Of a DNA stretch of 64,000 nucleotides, positions 20,591 to 32,299 are shown in pieces. The notes beneath the pieces were generated by a model that ran no database searches, had not been told where the DNA came from, and was given only the letters and a program-made list of their open reading frames with translations. Every line of letters starts with the position of its first letter. The stretch's first letter is position 1. The stretch spans positions 12,774,001-12,838,000 of the forward strand of contig OX387612.1 of assembly GCA_947568835.1 (NCBI GenBank), given 5' to 3'. Source of the DNA: Protonemura montana (lineage: Eukaryota; Arthropoda; Insecta; Plecoptera; Nemouridae). A program made the translations under genes and the position numbers.

Positions 20591-22273
20591 GCAACCCACA
20601 CTACAAACAAGCACACAGAATTGCGTTACGACACGGCGTTGTCATTGCCCGTTTGATTCTACGATTCTACCGTTCCTTGCGCCAGAACAGCTGTTTTGAA
20701 ATATTAACCTCTACGTTTGTAGAGGAAATGTCATCGACCTATTGCAAACGAAAATGATTTCACATTTATTTATCAGACTTCGGTTGTTTATTCACTTAAA
20801 TAATTTTACAAGTTATCAATGAATGCTTAGTGAGAAGGTTTACGTAACCGTAACAACAGAAATTATAATTCAGAACTAGAATTCGAACTGCATTGATACG
20901 GCCAGGACAAGGTGTGAAAGATTGGTCTGAAACTAATTATGTGCCTTTTCATTTAAATGATTGTAAGTACGATTTTACTGTTATTTATTTGTGTGATCTC
21001 GTTTGAATGTTTCTAAATGTTTTCTCGACAGATAGTTTTAGCAAAAACTCTCTTTTGTAACTCCAACAAACCGCCGTATGAACGTCACGTTGGATAAAGC
21101 TTACAAATAATGTTAATTTTACAACCATTTCCAGTTGTTTCCAATCAATTTTCACAATCTCTATTTGGGGTGTCGATTTCCAAGTGAATGTCGGGGAAAA
21201 GACAGACCACTTACCGATGTACTTACATACCAACAACCATTGTTACATGAAATTACACAGTTTTCACATTTTGTTTGGCTTTCTTGGTTTTATCTTTCGA
21301 CGAGCTAAAATCCTGTACACTGCTGATTCACGATCTAATCACGAATTAAGCTTTAAATAACTTTGACCGTTTTCAATCACTTTTGACATATTGGCATACC
21401 TCTCTGCGGAGAGGGTCACATATTTCTCAGCGAATTTTTACCACACAAAGGACAGGTATGTGATTAGGTAATAGTTGAGGTACGCATTGACCGTTGTTCA
21501 GCTATTTATAGAAAATAACTGCCTCGTTTAGTTAGACCTATTGTCTATGTATATATCCACCAATTATGTAGGCCGTCGATATCAAAGTTTTATCCAAACT
21601 AACAAAATGCTACACGATCAAATAAATCCACTAGAATAGGAAAGTGAGCAAGAAAACTCAACAAATATTCACTTATCTTAGGCTTCGAGCCTTTTTCAGA
21701 GCTACCAAAAGTATTTTGAGAAAAAGGAATTCCTAATTTTCAGATTTTTTCCTTAAATAATAATTTTAAAGACCGTTGGCAATGACATTGCACACTACGA
21801 TTCTAATAAAATCTAGCGCTATGCTCTTGTAATTATAAAGATCAACCGCATAAAACACTGCTATTAAAACGCCATCATTTATGTACCTAGCGAGCTATCC
21901 ATCTATGCATGCAACTGGGTAAGTAGCTAGGGTACACATATATTTACCAAACTATATTTATTTTGTGAAATTGTACGGTTTATAAATTTGTTTCGTGCGT
22001 GCAAGGAAAATTTGTACCGAGGAATATGTTTTCTCTTGAATGTTTTCATATTTTCCAAGCAGTTCGGCTAAGTACCACTGCATGCAGCCAGGTGGCATCG
22101 TTCAATTAGCAGGTAGTCCACTTCCCGCCAACACGCACCAACCGTTTACTGGCTGTTTTTAGCGGAGCTCGGGCATTCGCTTCTGAACTCTCCGACGAGA
22201 ACGTTGTGCTGTCTTCTCGTCTCTTGGCCAAGACAACTCTGTGGAAGATCAACTTGCTTGCTGTTGGCTCAAA
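20591..22273. other. Upstream region of the 143-aa gene; no gene seen
   Basis: AT-rich sequence without coding signal. The last 150 bp before ATG 22274 are GC-richer and probably hold the 5' UTR and promoter; no firm TATA box was identified. Confidence 0.35.
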
Positions 22274-25200
22274 ATGTCTCTCAAATTATTTCGGTAAGTT
22301 GACATTTTACGTTTTTTACAATTCAACTAAATAATTCAACCGTCGCAGCTCGACTCTCGGTCGCCACATTTATGTTATTAGTATGCATTAAAATTTACCC
22401 GAGGTCATTTAACCCAGCCTTTTTAATTATAAAAAATCTATTTGGCTTCAATTTATAACAGCAGAGAAAATACGGGGACGCAATATCAGAGGCGCTATTA
22501 CAATCATTATTAGATTTACTGCTATCGTTTATTTCAATATCCACTTCATTTTGACATTATTTTTGCAATTAACTTCAAAACGCTGTTGTAGCTTTGCTGA
22601 ACGAATGGCGTACAATTGCACTTGTTGCAGGCAACGAGGAGTCGTGGTTAGAATGTGTTTAATTGTCTAATAATGGCGTCTGTTTTTCAGACATGGGACG
22701 CCTTCAACACGAGAGCAGCAACATGGACGAACATTGACCGCCCATGAAAGACAAGATGGAGTCGTCGCTTCATTGTTTGGGTGAGTCTTTCAATGCTTTG
22801 TCATTCCTCTTCATTTCGCAAAACCTGCTACAAACATTGGTTTTATAACCCTCGCGTGTTGCCTAGTTTATTTAATTTCTGGTTACCTGCGTTTCTTTCT
22901 TTAGAAGATTAGACCTTAATAGTTTAGACAATCATTTAGTCAATCCGATCTCCACCTGTCGCGGGTGTTGCTCTAACCAATTGAGCTACTTGGACCCCGA
23001 TCTCCACCTGTCGCGGGTGTTGCTCTAACCAATTGAGCTACTTGGACCCCGATCTCCACCTGTCGCGTGTGTTGCTCTAACCAATTGAGCTACTTGGACC
23101 CCGATCTCCACCTGTCGCGGGTGTTGCTCTAACCAATTGAGCTACTTGGACCCCGATCTCCACCTGTCGCGGGTGTTGCTCTAACCAATTGAGCTACTTG
23201 GACTCCGATCTCCACCTGTCGCGGGTGTTGCTCTAACCAATTGAGCTACTTGAGCACTGGCTTTTTGAGATGATTTCAGTGTTTTTGATGAGAATGACAG
23301 ATCTTCAAGGAGTAGAACCACGAGGCTGTAAATACTCACAGTCACTCTGATTCTAGTGACGCTATATCACGTCACAACCTGTCAAACTCGAGTAACTTCA
23401 ATTTGACGTTGGACGCGTTTTATTTAGTTAAAATATTATTTAACTTGCATCAATTTTGAGACGGCTATAGAGTTCATATTAAGAAAAAAGCGTTTTTTTG
23501 CTTCATAAAGAACTTCCCTCCCTTGCCGTGAAGTTTTTCCCCAAGTAACTTGTTTTTGAGAGTGCAAACGTTCAGTTTGTTTCGATGCTTGGTTTTAAAA
23601 AACAACAATTCGTCACGTAATGCCAAACCTTAAGCATCATCCCGGGCTTACTATCTGTTTCAACAGATTTGATTTCTTATTTCAATTGAACACACGACCT
23701 TGTATCTTTTACCATCGTAAGGAAACATAGCACCTAAAAGCCAAGACTTGGACCCGATTTTTGGAAAGGTTTTTTTCAATTGAGAACTCTCGTTCCATGA
23801 ATTGAGATTCCATCATCCTTCATCACCTGTTGCCTTGCTCTCCAGTACTTTGCCAGTCTCCTCCTTGTTTGTATCGTTGAGGTAGTCCGAGACCCAGCGT
23901 GCTTTTTTGTCATCATTTAGTCACATTTCAATTCCTGGGGCTGCCCCAATCGACCACTGAATTTGACAAAATTTAAATTGTGTTTTCTCCTTTTATATTG
24001 CCGAACAACATTTAACGATGACATGTTTTATTATTAGAAACACAAAAAACCTCTCAGAAATTGGTGATCTTGGTCCTTGAAGATTCGTCGTTCTCATTAA
24101 ATTCACTCAAATCCTCTCCAAAGTAAGTCTTCTGTCCAAGTAGCTCAATTGGTTAGAGCAACACCCGTGACAGGTGGAGATCGAGATTCCAGTCCCCGTT
24201 GGATCATCCATTTTTTAGAGGTTATTAGTGTTCTTAATAAAAAAATACTTTGCCCATCGCAAGCATTGAGTCACCGAGGTTGAATGGATGTGGATAGAAT
24301 CAGAGTGACTGTGACCATGCACGGCCTCTTGGTCATTCACCCGTCATTTGTATTCAACGCATTAAAATCGTCTTGAAAAGCTCTTGTCCTATTAGCTCAG
24401 TTGGATGTTTGAGCAACACCAAGACCAGACGGACCGGGTTCGAGACCCCGACTAGCCACTTACTTATGTTGGGTTAATTATGTTCCTAACAATAAACTAC
24501 CCCGGGGACCAATTGCGAGCAATTGCATCAATTTTGAATTCCACAATCAAATTAAAACTGAAGCTAGTTATTGATTCGAGTATATCTCTGTTCGTTGCAG
24601 GCCCCGCCGAGATTGAGTCTACTCCGACGCCGAGACTTCGACGCCGAGACTCGCCCGCGGTTCTCGTCGTCATCGGAATCGGGACACGGGCACGTAATCC
24701 GTCACCTCGGTCGGCCGGGAAGTTTGCGTTCAACATCAGCTAAGTGGTCTTGGGTTAGCGCTACAAGGCCTCACACAAACAAACACACAAACACACAACC
24801 AGTTAGGCAACAGGTATCTACAGGTAGCAGTCATCCACGAGCCAACGGGTCCACGAGCCAACGGGTCCACGAGCCGACGAGTCTTCATCTTCTGCATGGC
24901 ATGTGGGCACCGCATGATGCACACTCACACTCGAAGCGCTAATCCTACGACCTCTTTCCTCAGCGTTCATTACGATTTCGCTTCGGTACCGTGATTAGTC
25001 TTGCGTTTTTACCGCGTTTATTCTGCGTTTTTGATGCGTTTTTACCGCGTTTATTCTGCGTTTATTCTGCGTTTTTGATGCGTTTATTCTGCGTTTATTC
25101 TGCGTTTTTGATGCGTTTTTGATGCGTTTTTGATGCGTTTTTACTGCGTTTATTCTGCGTTTTTGATGCGTTTATTCTGCGTTTTTGATGCGTTTTTACT

Positions 25201-28200
25201 GCGTTTATTCTGCGTTTATTCTGCGTTTATTCTGCGTTTTTACTGCGTTTATTCTGCGTTTATTCTGCGTTTTTACTGCGTTTATTCTGCGTTTATTCTG
25301 CGTTTATTCTGCGTTTATTCTGCGTTTTTGCTGCGTTTATTCTGCGTTTATTCTGCGTTTATTCTGCGTTTTTACTGCGTTTATTCTGCGTTTTTGATGC
25401 GTTTTTACTGCGTTTATTCTGCGTTTATTCTGCGTTTATGCTGCGTTTATTCTGCGTTTATTCTGCGTTTTTACTGCGTTTATTCTGCGTTTATTCTGCG
25501 TTTACTCTGCGTTTACTCTGCGTTTTTACTGCGTTTACTCTGCGATTTTACTGCGTTTTTACTGCGTTTATGCTGCCGGCCCGTATAGCTGGCACGATCT
25601 GAACTGGAGGAATCGTGGTGGGAACGAGAGTTTGGAATCAGGAACTGTTGTGATTGTCAAGTGTGAGATTGTAACAAATGTTGTGGCTTTAAATGTTCCT
25701 GTTTGTGTTAATGTTTGTGTTAATGTTTATAAATGTACCTGTTCGCGACTATGTTTTTGATTTTGTACCTGACTGTACTAATTGCGTTTGATGTTATTTT
25801 TACAATTGCGTTCTGTTTCACTAACTTGTGTTCTTGTAATCCATGTCGCAGGAACCTAATGACGGAGCCTTTACCTTTCAGCGCCTGATAATCAAATGCC
25901 AGGCAATAACAAAAACTTTTTTGATTTCATTGTTGCGAACGTCAAGTGTCTCCGTGAACACTGCTACCAACTCGACTGGCCGATTTTTGCATCAGCTCCA
26001 TGGCTACCAACTGGACCATCATCTCGGCAACAAAGATGGAACGGAGTTAAGAAGAGGGTTCTGGTTCGACTCCCAGTACCTGGCCAGTCGCCGTGGCAAC
26101 AAAGATGGAACGGAGTTTAGAAGAGGGTTCTGGTTCGACTCCCAGTACCTGGCCAGTCGCCGTGGCAACAAAGATGGAACGGAGTTTAGAAGAGGGTTCT
26201 GGTTCGACTCCCAGTACCTAGCCAGTCGCCGTGGCAACAAAGATGGAACGGAGTTTAGAAGAGGGTTCTGGTTCGACTCCCAGTACCTAGCCAGTCGCCG
26301 TGGCAACAAAGGTGAGCCAACAAATAAACATTACAAATTATTTAACAAGTTGAGTCGAGACCGATGAAGCACTCTTGACTAGATTTACATAATAACCGTT
26401 GTTTGCTTCGGGAATATTTTGAAACTCTGTGCATCTCTTCCCGGTGAAATTTGTCAGCCAGCAACGTTTGTTTTATTTTTGTCCTTTGATTTCCAGCTGA
26501 CCGCCCGAGGCTACAGAATCTGCGCCCGTAACACTTGTCGCTCGAGACCGAAACGAAGAATGAAGATCGACATGATGCTCGACTGACCGATGGTAAGCCA
26601 AGATTTGATCGGCATTTTCCACAATAAATCCGCTGCAGGAATCGATTCTTCCAACTTACCAGTGGTGTAGTCCTACATTATTTTTTTTTGGGTATACGCT
26701 GGGTTATCAGGCCTTGAGTTCCAAATGCCGTGGTCATCACTAGGTTAGGTACTGGCTAGGTACTTCTAGTCTATTCACTAGTTATAGTTCATAGATAGTC
26801 CATTCCTATCAACACTAAAACTACTACTTGGTGTTGGGGTCGCTGCAATCGCGCTTTCCTGGGGTGGGTTGAATGAGTACGTTGACTGCTTGGAAAAACC
26901 ATTGCATACCCATCCAGATCATACGAACCGCTACGATACACGGACTACCCACTTTTCAGAATAAACTTTGCTTTTCAAGTTTTTATAATGTAGGTTGTAG
27001 GGAGATTAAGAATTGTCGTTGCAAAACGCAATTTAAAGTTTTGCAAAGTGTATTTACTGGGCGTATACCCTGTAATTTTTTTGGGTATACGCTCGGTGTC
27101 TAAAAGTTTTTTGGGTATACGGCTAATACCCGCGTACACCCTCGACTGCACCACTGCAACTTACCTTGCACTAAACGAGTCCGTCCGTTGTGCTTTGCTC
27201 GTTTAAATTTCGCGTCTACCCGTCCCAGTGGCGTTGCAAGCCACTGTCGATCGTGACTAACGTGTTTCTGGTTTTGTCTGCAGTCGGCGGTTGTCATTCA
27301 CGATTGAAGAAAGTGACGGTGAAGACCTCGAGGAACCTGAGCCCCCAGGCTTCCCCCGCGACAAGTGTCGTACGATGGAATATATTCGACAACAAAACTA
27401 CAGGTACGCAACTGCATGGACGTAAAGCTCCCTGCTCCAAACCGTAACTTTGATTGTAAGCCGACATTTTAATTCGACATGTACATCGGTGAGAATGCAA
27501 TCAACTGAGAGCGTACACAACTACCCTCTAGAAACTTTGTTCCCGTTCGTGGAATCGACCCACAATTGTTAGCTTACGAGGCACATACTCATGGACTTAA
27601 CCTCAAAAAGTTGTTGCTAGCAACCGTCTAGCGGGAACATAATTGATGAACGGTTTGGCGTGTTGGAAACACCGGTTCTCGTAAGATCACCAAAGTTAAG
27701 CAACACTGCGCTGGGTAAGGTATTGGATGGGTGACCATCATACACATGACCAGCTCTGTTCGGGAGAGACGTTGGAGGGATGAAAGTTAAGCAACACTGC
27801 GCTGGGCCAGGTATTGGATGGGTGACCATCATACACACGACCAGTTCTGTTCGGGAGAGAGGTTGGAGGGATGAAAGTTAAGCAACACTGCGCTGGGTCA
27901 GGTATTGGATGGGTGATCATCATACACATGACCAGTTCTGTTCGGGAGAGAGGTTGGAGGGATGAAAGTTAGTACAGCAACTTCACTCGCCTTGCTTATC
28001 AACCTCTCGACAGCATGGATTTGTGGAGGAATCCTGTTGTTTGCGTTGTACCGTCCTTTGGAAGGGACGTTAAGCCGGTGGTCCCCTTGGTCTTCGACAG
28101 GAGTAGGCTACGTGCCGGCACCGGGTTTCCCCTCCTGCCTTCTAGGCTAGGTTAGGTTCATCATCATCATCCACTCATTCACCGACGCCATCAGACCAGT

Positions 28201-29188
28201 GCTGCATGGCACGTTGTCAAAACAGTGTGTCGTTAAACACCGCAAATAATAATAATAACATAGATGTGTTGCCTAATATGCGGCCTTTCTTTTCACGCAG
28301 GTTTCCACTCTGCCTTGGTTTGGATGGAAAGCTGTCCGCGGTGGGACGTAATCCGATCTCCTACAAGCGACATCGAGACGTCTCTACAGCAGCGTCGATA
28401 GATGTAAGTCGGCATGCGAGCCTTCCAATACAAGTCCGTAATCTCTCGCCTTAGAATTGGCTTTTCAAAGACGTATCGCGTCAAAAACTGGATACATTTT
28501 GTCTCCGTCTAAGAGATATAATCCACAGGTTCATGACCAACGAACAAAGCTAATGATAGTTTTTAGACTCATGTCTACTTGATGTAAACTTAGCAATAGT
28601 TTTAACAAAAACTATTTCAACTGGGTTTTCAATGCTAAGTGAAGAACAACTGAATTTCCCAACGTTTCGTAACTTGTACTTGTTACTTTATCAAGGGTTA
28701 AAGCAGTCCTGACAATACAAAATACATTAGTTTTTGAGTTATTGACCCTGATTATTTTATTTAGATGCATTTAGGAAGCTTGAACTAGGAAATTGTTATA
28801 ATTTTGTGTGGTTCTTTTGTTATTGGAAAATTGTCAGGACTGCTCTTACCCTTGAAGAAGTAACAGGTACAAGTTACGAAACATTGGGAAATTTAGTTGT
28901 CCTTTACTTGGCATTCAAAACCCAGTTGAAATAGTTTTTCTACATAGCTAATGTTTTCCCAAGTTTGAAAACTGGTTTTGCGCAATTTTTCCCGAGTAAA
29001 CGTCGCTGTCCGGACCTTTTTTTACTGAGTGCAAGAGTCGTCATGTACCTGGCAATGAATCTAATGTCACTTTATTCTGTTGTCTTCAGGTGGACTCCAC
29101 TAGTCGCTGCTGGAAGCCGATGCATCTTGGCTTCCTCCGACGAGACCTTGCTTCAAGCCCTGGAAATTGTAGCAAGAACGCGCTGTGA
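22274..29188 (+). CDS. Five-exon gene for a 143-residue protein of unknown function
   Basis: Exons 22274-22293, 22691-22780, 27284-27403, 28301-28403 and 29090-29188. Every donor and acceptor is GT-AG (for example CG|GTAAGT, GG|GTGAGT, GAT|GTAAGT), and all four junctions keep one reading frame to the TGA at 29186. The protein starts MSLKLFRHGTPSTRE, has an acidic middle (FTIEESDGEDLEEPEP), then a basic C-terminal half with MEYIRQQNYRFPL and KRHRDV. I see no signal peptide, membrane span or known domain and do not recognise it. Its introns are packed with repeats. Further exon-like pieces (24601-24942, 26501-26596) have splice-like borders but do not fit the frame; they may be alternative or non-coding exons. 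Confidence 0.55.
22947..23252 (-). repeat. Tandem array of a 52-bp tRNA fragment, about 6 copies
   Basis: Read on the minus strand, each 52-bp unit contains GTAGCTCAATTGGTTAGAGC, a tRNA D-arm with Pol III A box, followed by a C...ACAGGTG anticodon-arm-like hairpin. The T-arm 3' half and acceptor stem are missing. The same unit forms a larger plus-strand array at 46382-47114. Confidence 0.85.
23253..24133. other. Intronic sequence, no gene seen
   Basis: Lies inside the long intron of the 143-aa gene. A CAGTCACTCTGATTCTA stretch near 23340 recurs inverted near 24300, suggesting a diverged inverted repeat around the tRNA-like units. Confidence 0.3.
24134..24206 (+). tRNA. tRNA-like sequence (pseudo-tRNA or SINE head)
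   Basis: 73 nt from GTCCAAG to TTGGATC. The ends pair at six of seven acceptor positions, the D arm is AGCTCAATTGGTTAGAGC and the anticodon arm is CACC-loop-GGTG. The loop has G instead of the invariant U before the putative anticodon, and the T-loop is poor, so it is probably not a functional tRNA. It is the only copy that keeps a 3' half and is therefore the likely ancestor type of the 52-bp arrays. Confidence 0.45.
24386..24458 (+). tRNA. Second tRNA-like sequence
   Basis: A 73-nt stretch with A box TTAGCTCAGTTGGA and a very good B box, GGGTTCGAGACCCC. The acceptor ends do not pair well. It is likely a tRNA pseudogene or SINE head rather than an expressed tRNA. Confidence 0.45.
25002..25574 (+). 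repeat. 11-bp tandem array, about 52 units
   Basis: Built from three interchangeable 11-mers, TTTATTCTGCG, TTTTTGATGCG and TTTTTACTGCG. Because 11 is not a multiple of 3, all plus frames cycle every 33 bp and stay open, giving meaningless YCVYSAFILR-type ORFs. It lies in an intron of the 143-aa gene. Confidence 0.92.
26030..26310 (+). repeat. 69-bp tandem repeat with tRNA B box, 4 copies
   Basis: Each unit carries GGTTCGACTCCCAGTACC, an exact match to the Pol III B-box consensus, and a GTGGCAACAAAGATGG stretch that may be a worn A box. The 69-bp length is 23 codons, so a repeat ORF stays open across it; I do not treat that as coding. Confidence 0.8.
26660..27156. mobile_element. hAT-type MITE with 8-bp target duplication
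   Basis: Terminal inverted repeats CAGTGGTGTAGTC and GACTGCACCACTG match at 12 of 13 positions. Perfect 8-bp duplications CAACTTAC lie at 26652-26659 and 27157-27164. The 497-bp interior has GGGTATACG repeats and no transposase. An 8-bp TSD and CAGTGG termini are typical of hAT elements. It sits in the intron just upstream of exon 3 of the 143-aa gene. Confidence 0.85.
27653..28262 (+). mobile_element. 5S rRNA-headed SINE with amplified head, copy 1
   Basis: It starts TTGGAAACACCGGTTCTCGT and continues AGTTAAGCAACA and TGGATGGGTGACC, matching 5S rRNA from about its 14th base through internal-promoter boxes A and C. The 5S-derived part plus spacer is repeated three times at exactly 91 bp (27694, 27785, 27876). 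A non-5S body follows (AGTACAGCAACTTCACTCGC...), then CATCATCATCAT and a TGTCGTTAAACACC motif before an (AAT)n tail. This is a SINE3-like, Pol III-type retroposon. Confidence 0.85.
28600..28945. repeat. Penelope terminal sequence in inverted pair
   Basis: About 110-bp arms (AACTATTTCAACTGGGTTTT...ACGTTTCGTAAC...GTTACTT) face each other around a 120-bp core. The same arm plus an oppositely oriented core occurs at 61682-61930 beside the Penelope-like element, so this is a detached terminal structure of that family. Confidence 0.65.
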
Positions 29189-29239
29189 GAGTTTTATCAG
29201 GCGTCTGAGGAAACGTGGGGCAACTTTTGTTAGATAGAT

Positions 29240-30240
29240 AACATATTTAATTGCTTGCTTTGTGGGGCTTAACGTCACGTCAGTTCAGAGGCTGTTCAAG
29301 TCTCGAGTTCGGGAAATATTCATAATTATTTATTCATTTGTGTGACATGAGAGAAGTTGAGAAAAATTTGGGGACAAGGCCATTGTTGTTAGACTTCCTG
29401 TCCAAGTTTTGGATTGTTGTAGGTTCTTCCTAGAGGTGTATCGTTCTTCACGGTTAGATAGGTTCGGTACCGAACCGTAGTAGGTTTGTTAGGTTTGTTA
29501 GGTTTGTTAGGTTTGTTAGGTTTGTTAGGTTTGTTAGGTTTGTTCGGTTTGTTAGGTTTTTTAGGTTTGTTCGGTTTGTTCGGTTTTGGTGTCGAATGGT
29601 TGTTTCTTTGTCGCTTTGTCCATCGTTGAGGGTCGCTGGAATTAGGTTAATTTGTTCTTCTAGTTTTCATGTCCAATTTTGTTCTCTTCTCTCATGTTGC
29701 GTTTTTCTCTTAGCTTGCCTTACGCCTAGAACATTTTGTAATATTGTGATCAATTAAGTTAACGTAAAATCATAGCAGATCGAGTCATAAGGGAGAGTAG
29801 AGTTTCCTCAGATGCTTTGAGATTCATGTGACCAAATTTACAAGCCATAGGACTTTATCGCTCGCCTGCATAATGTTCCTGTTTGCACCCGTGAGGCCCG
29901 CCTCGGACGTTCGTTTTTCATGGTTTTCGCGCGTCTTAAGTTAAGCTAATGCTGGGCGATTGATTATAATCAATGCAAAATACAGATTATAATCGGCCAT
30001 GACCACTGACCTCACGGAACAAACGCTTGGAAATATCAAATGAATCACTCTCACAGTTAGCAAGATTTACGTAAACACAAACACGTAAATAGTAATTCAG
30101 ATATTGTTAAAACATTTGAATTGTATTTGATGGCGATGTTAATGTCATTATATATATTGTGTTGTGATATAAAAATTTACAACCCTATAGCCTTTTGATT
30201 GGGATCCCTGGATGAAAAGAAATTTCACGAATTTGCGGTG
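29240..30240. other. No gene; contains a 9-bp microsatellite
   Basis: Between the last exon of the 143-aa gene and the next repeat block. 29477-29585 holds about 12 units of AGGTTTGTT. No ORF is supported. Confidence 0.5.
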
Positions 30241-30924
30241 CTTGTAAATCTGGAATTCCTGTAACTTCCACTTCCAAATTTTCCTTCCGCCTTAAGGTAC
30301 CTCAGTATGATATTATTATTGTACACATTAAGTTACTCAAGGTAGCAAGAAGTCGTATGTGTGTTGGGAATTAGACGCCGTTTAACCCCTTCAGAAAATC
30401 CTGCTGGTTTAGACATTCACGCTTCTCTGGTATGTTTATTATTTTAGTCGTAATTGTGTCCATTTAGTGCATTCTCAGTTTATAAGTAATTTTTGTGTGT
30501 TTTGATGTGATTTATTTTATTTTGAGCCTAGATTTAAATTGTTCTTGTATTTCTTTTAATTACTCGCAATATTTTTCATTTCTTTTGTTCGAATTTGCGC
30601 GAATGGCCTTAAATTACATGGTCCATTGCTGGGTTTCTGATTGGCTTAGCGGGCATGATAGTAGCCTCCTAAGGGATGTTTAAATGTCAGCCATGTTTAA
30701 TCAGAATGTGCCGCTGGTTGGGCCTGACCCCAATAAGCAGCCCATTCAGATTGTCGAATTGAAACATCTTGTAAAATGGTGACAGCATAACGAGGTTTCT
30801 CGAGGTAGAAGGAAATTTTGTGCCCGAATGTTCTAAATGGGTTTAAAATTATCCACGACACGATTTCTTGCTATCTTGAGTAACTAAACCCGGCTTCAAC
30901 TTCCAAATGAAAACCTATTGATTG

Positions 30925-31806
30925 AATGATTGATTATTGGTATTTAACGACGCACTGTTATACAACTGGGCATGCGGCACTGGTCTAATGGCGACGGTGA
31001 ATGAGCGGATGATTATGAGGATGATGATTAATCTAACCTAGCCTAGAAGGGAGACGGGGAAACCCGGTGACTACACGTACCCTACTTCTGTTGAAAAGCT
31101 TGGACCACTGGCTTAACGTCCCTTCCGAAGGACGGTACAACGCGAACAACAGGATTCCTCCACAAATCCATGCTGTCGAGAGGTTGATAAGCAAGGCGAG
31201 TGAAGTTGCTGTACTAACTTTCATCCCTCCAACCTCTCTCCCGAACAGAACTGGTCATGTGTATGATGGTCACCCATCCAATACCTGACCCAGCGCAGTG
31301 TTGCTTAACTTTCGTCCCTCCAACCTCTCTCCCGAACAGAACTGGTCATGTGTATGATGGTCACCCATCCAATACCTGACCCAGCGCAGTGTTGCCTAAC
31401 TTTGATCCCTCCAACCTCTCTCCTGAACAGAACTGGTCATGTGTATGATGGTCACCCATCCAATACCTGACCCAGCGCAGTGTTGCTTAACTTGCATCCC
31501 TCCAACCTCTCTCCCGAACAGAACTGGTCATGTGTATGATGGTCACCCATCCAATACCTGACCCAGCGCAGTGTTGCTTAACTTTCGTCCCTCCAACCTC
31601 TCTCCCGAACAGAACTGGTCATGTGTATGATGGTCACCCATCCAATACCTGACCCAGCGCAGTGTTGCCTAACTTTCATCCCTCCAACCTCTCTCCCGAA
31701 CAGAACTGGTCATGTGTGTGATGGTCATCCATACAATACCTGACCCAGCGCAGTGTTGCTTAACTTCGGTGATTTAACGAGAACCGGTGTTTCCAACACG
31801 CCAAAC
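30925..31806 (-). mobile_element. 5S-headed SINE with amplified head, copy 2
   Basis: The mirror-image copy of 27653-28262 on the minus strand, starting GTTTGGCGTGTTGGAAACACC at 31806. Its 5S-derived 91-bp unit is repeated about six times (31218-31765) instead of three. The body and the GTCGTTAAATACC tail motif are conserved. A short tail-only relic is at about 33183-33245. Confidence 0.85.
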
Positions 31807-31807
31807 A

Positions 31808-32215
31808 GGGAGTACCCCCCCTTCATTTTCTCGCAAATAAATGGAAACCAAATTTTTTTATTGTTATGTCTGTTTCGTTCAGTACATCACGTATTTTTGA
31901 AGGCTAGAGCTTATGAGTTTTGTAGGCTTTTTCTCATTTTTGTCCAGGGCTGGGCCAAAAATTTAGACCATCACAGATCGAAAGCCCATCACGTACTCTA
32001 TCATCTGTGAAAATTTCAAGGGAGTAGCTCCCCTTCATTTTCTCGCAAATAAATGATAACACAAATTTTTTTATTGTTAGCCTGTCTCGTTCAGTACATC
32101 ACGTATTTTTGAAGGCTAGCGCTTATGAGTTTTGTAGGCTGTTTTCTCGTTGCGCTATGTTGAGTTGGTGCCTTTAGATGGCGTTTTAGATTTTGCGAGC
32201 TAAGTATCCACTAGT
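31808..32215 (+). repeat. Copy of the 148-bp repeat family with end module
   Basis: Two 148-bp-type units followed by the CACTAGTCC-ending module also seen at 19600-19790. It abuts the head of the minus-strand SINE. Confidence 0.75.
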
Positions 32216-32299
32216 CCGATTTGAGTTTTATCAGTTCAGTTTACTCGAGCGCTTTCTTCGATCGTTTTATATGGTTTTGTTTTTATCCCATATTTGATA

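Noticed and set aside
22947-23252. Cluster of functional tRNA genes
   Set aside because: Each unit lacks the acceptor stem and T-arm 3' half, so no mature tRNA could form.
24571-24942. Coding exon of the 143-aa gene
   Set aside because: The preceding TTGCAG looks like an acceptor, but joining it to exon 2 brings a stop within a few codons, whereas 22780 to 27284 keeps the frame.
25130-25588. 152-aa YCVYSAFILR repeat protein
   Set aside because: Artefact of the 11-bp array cycling through frames every 33 bp.
29477-29585. Internal telomere-like repeat
   Set aside because: The unit is AGGTTTGTT, not TTAGGG or another known telomeric motif.
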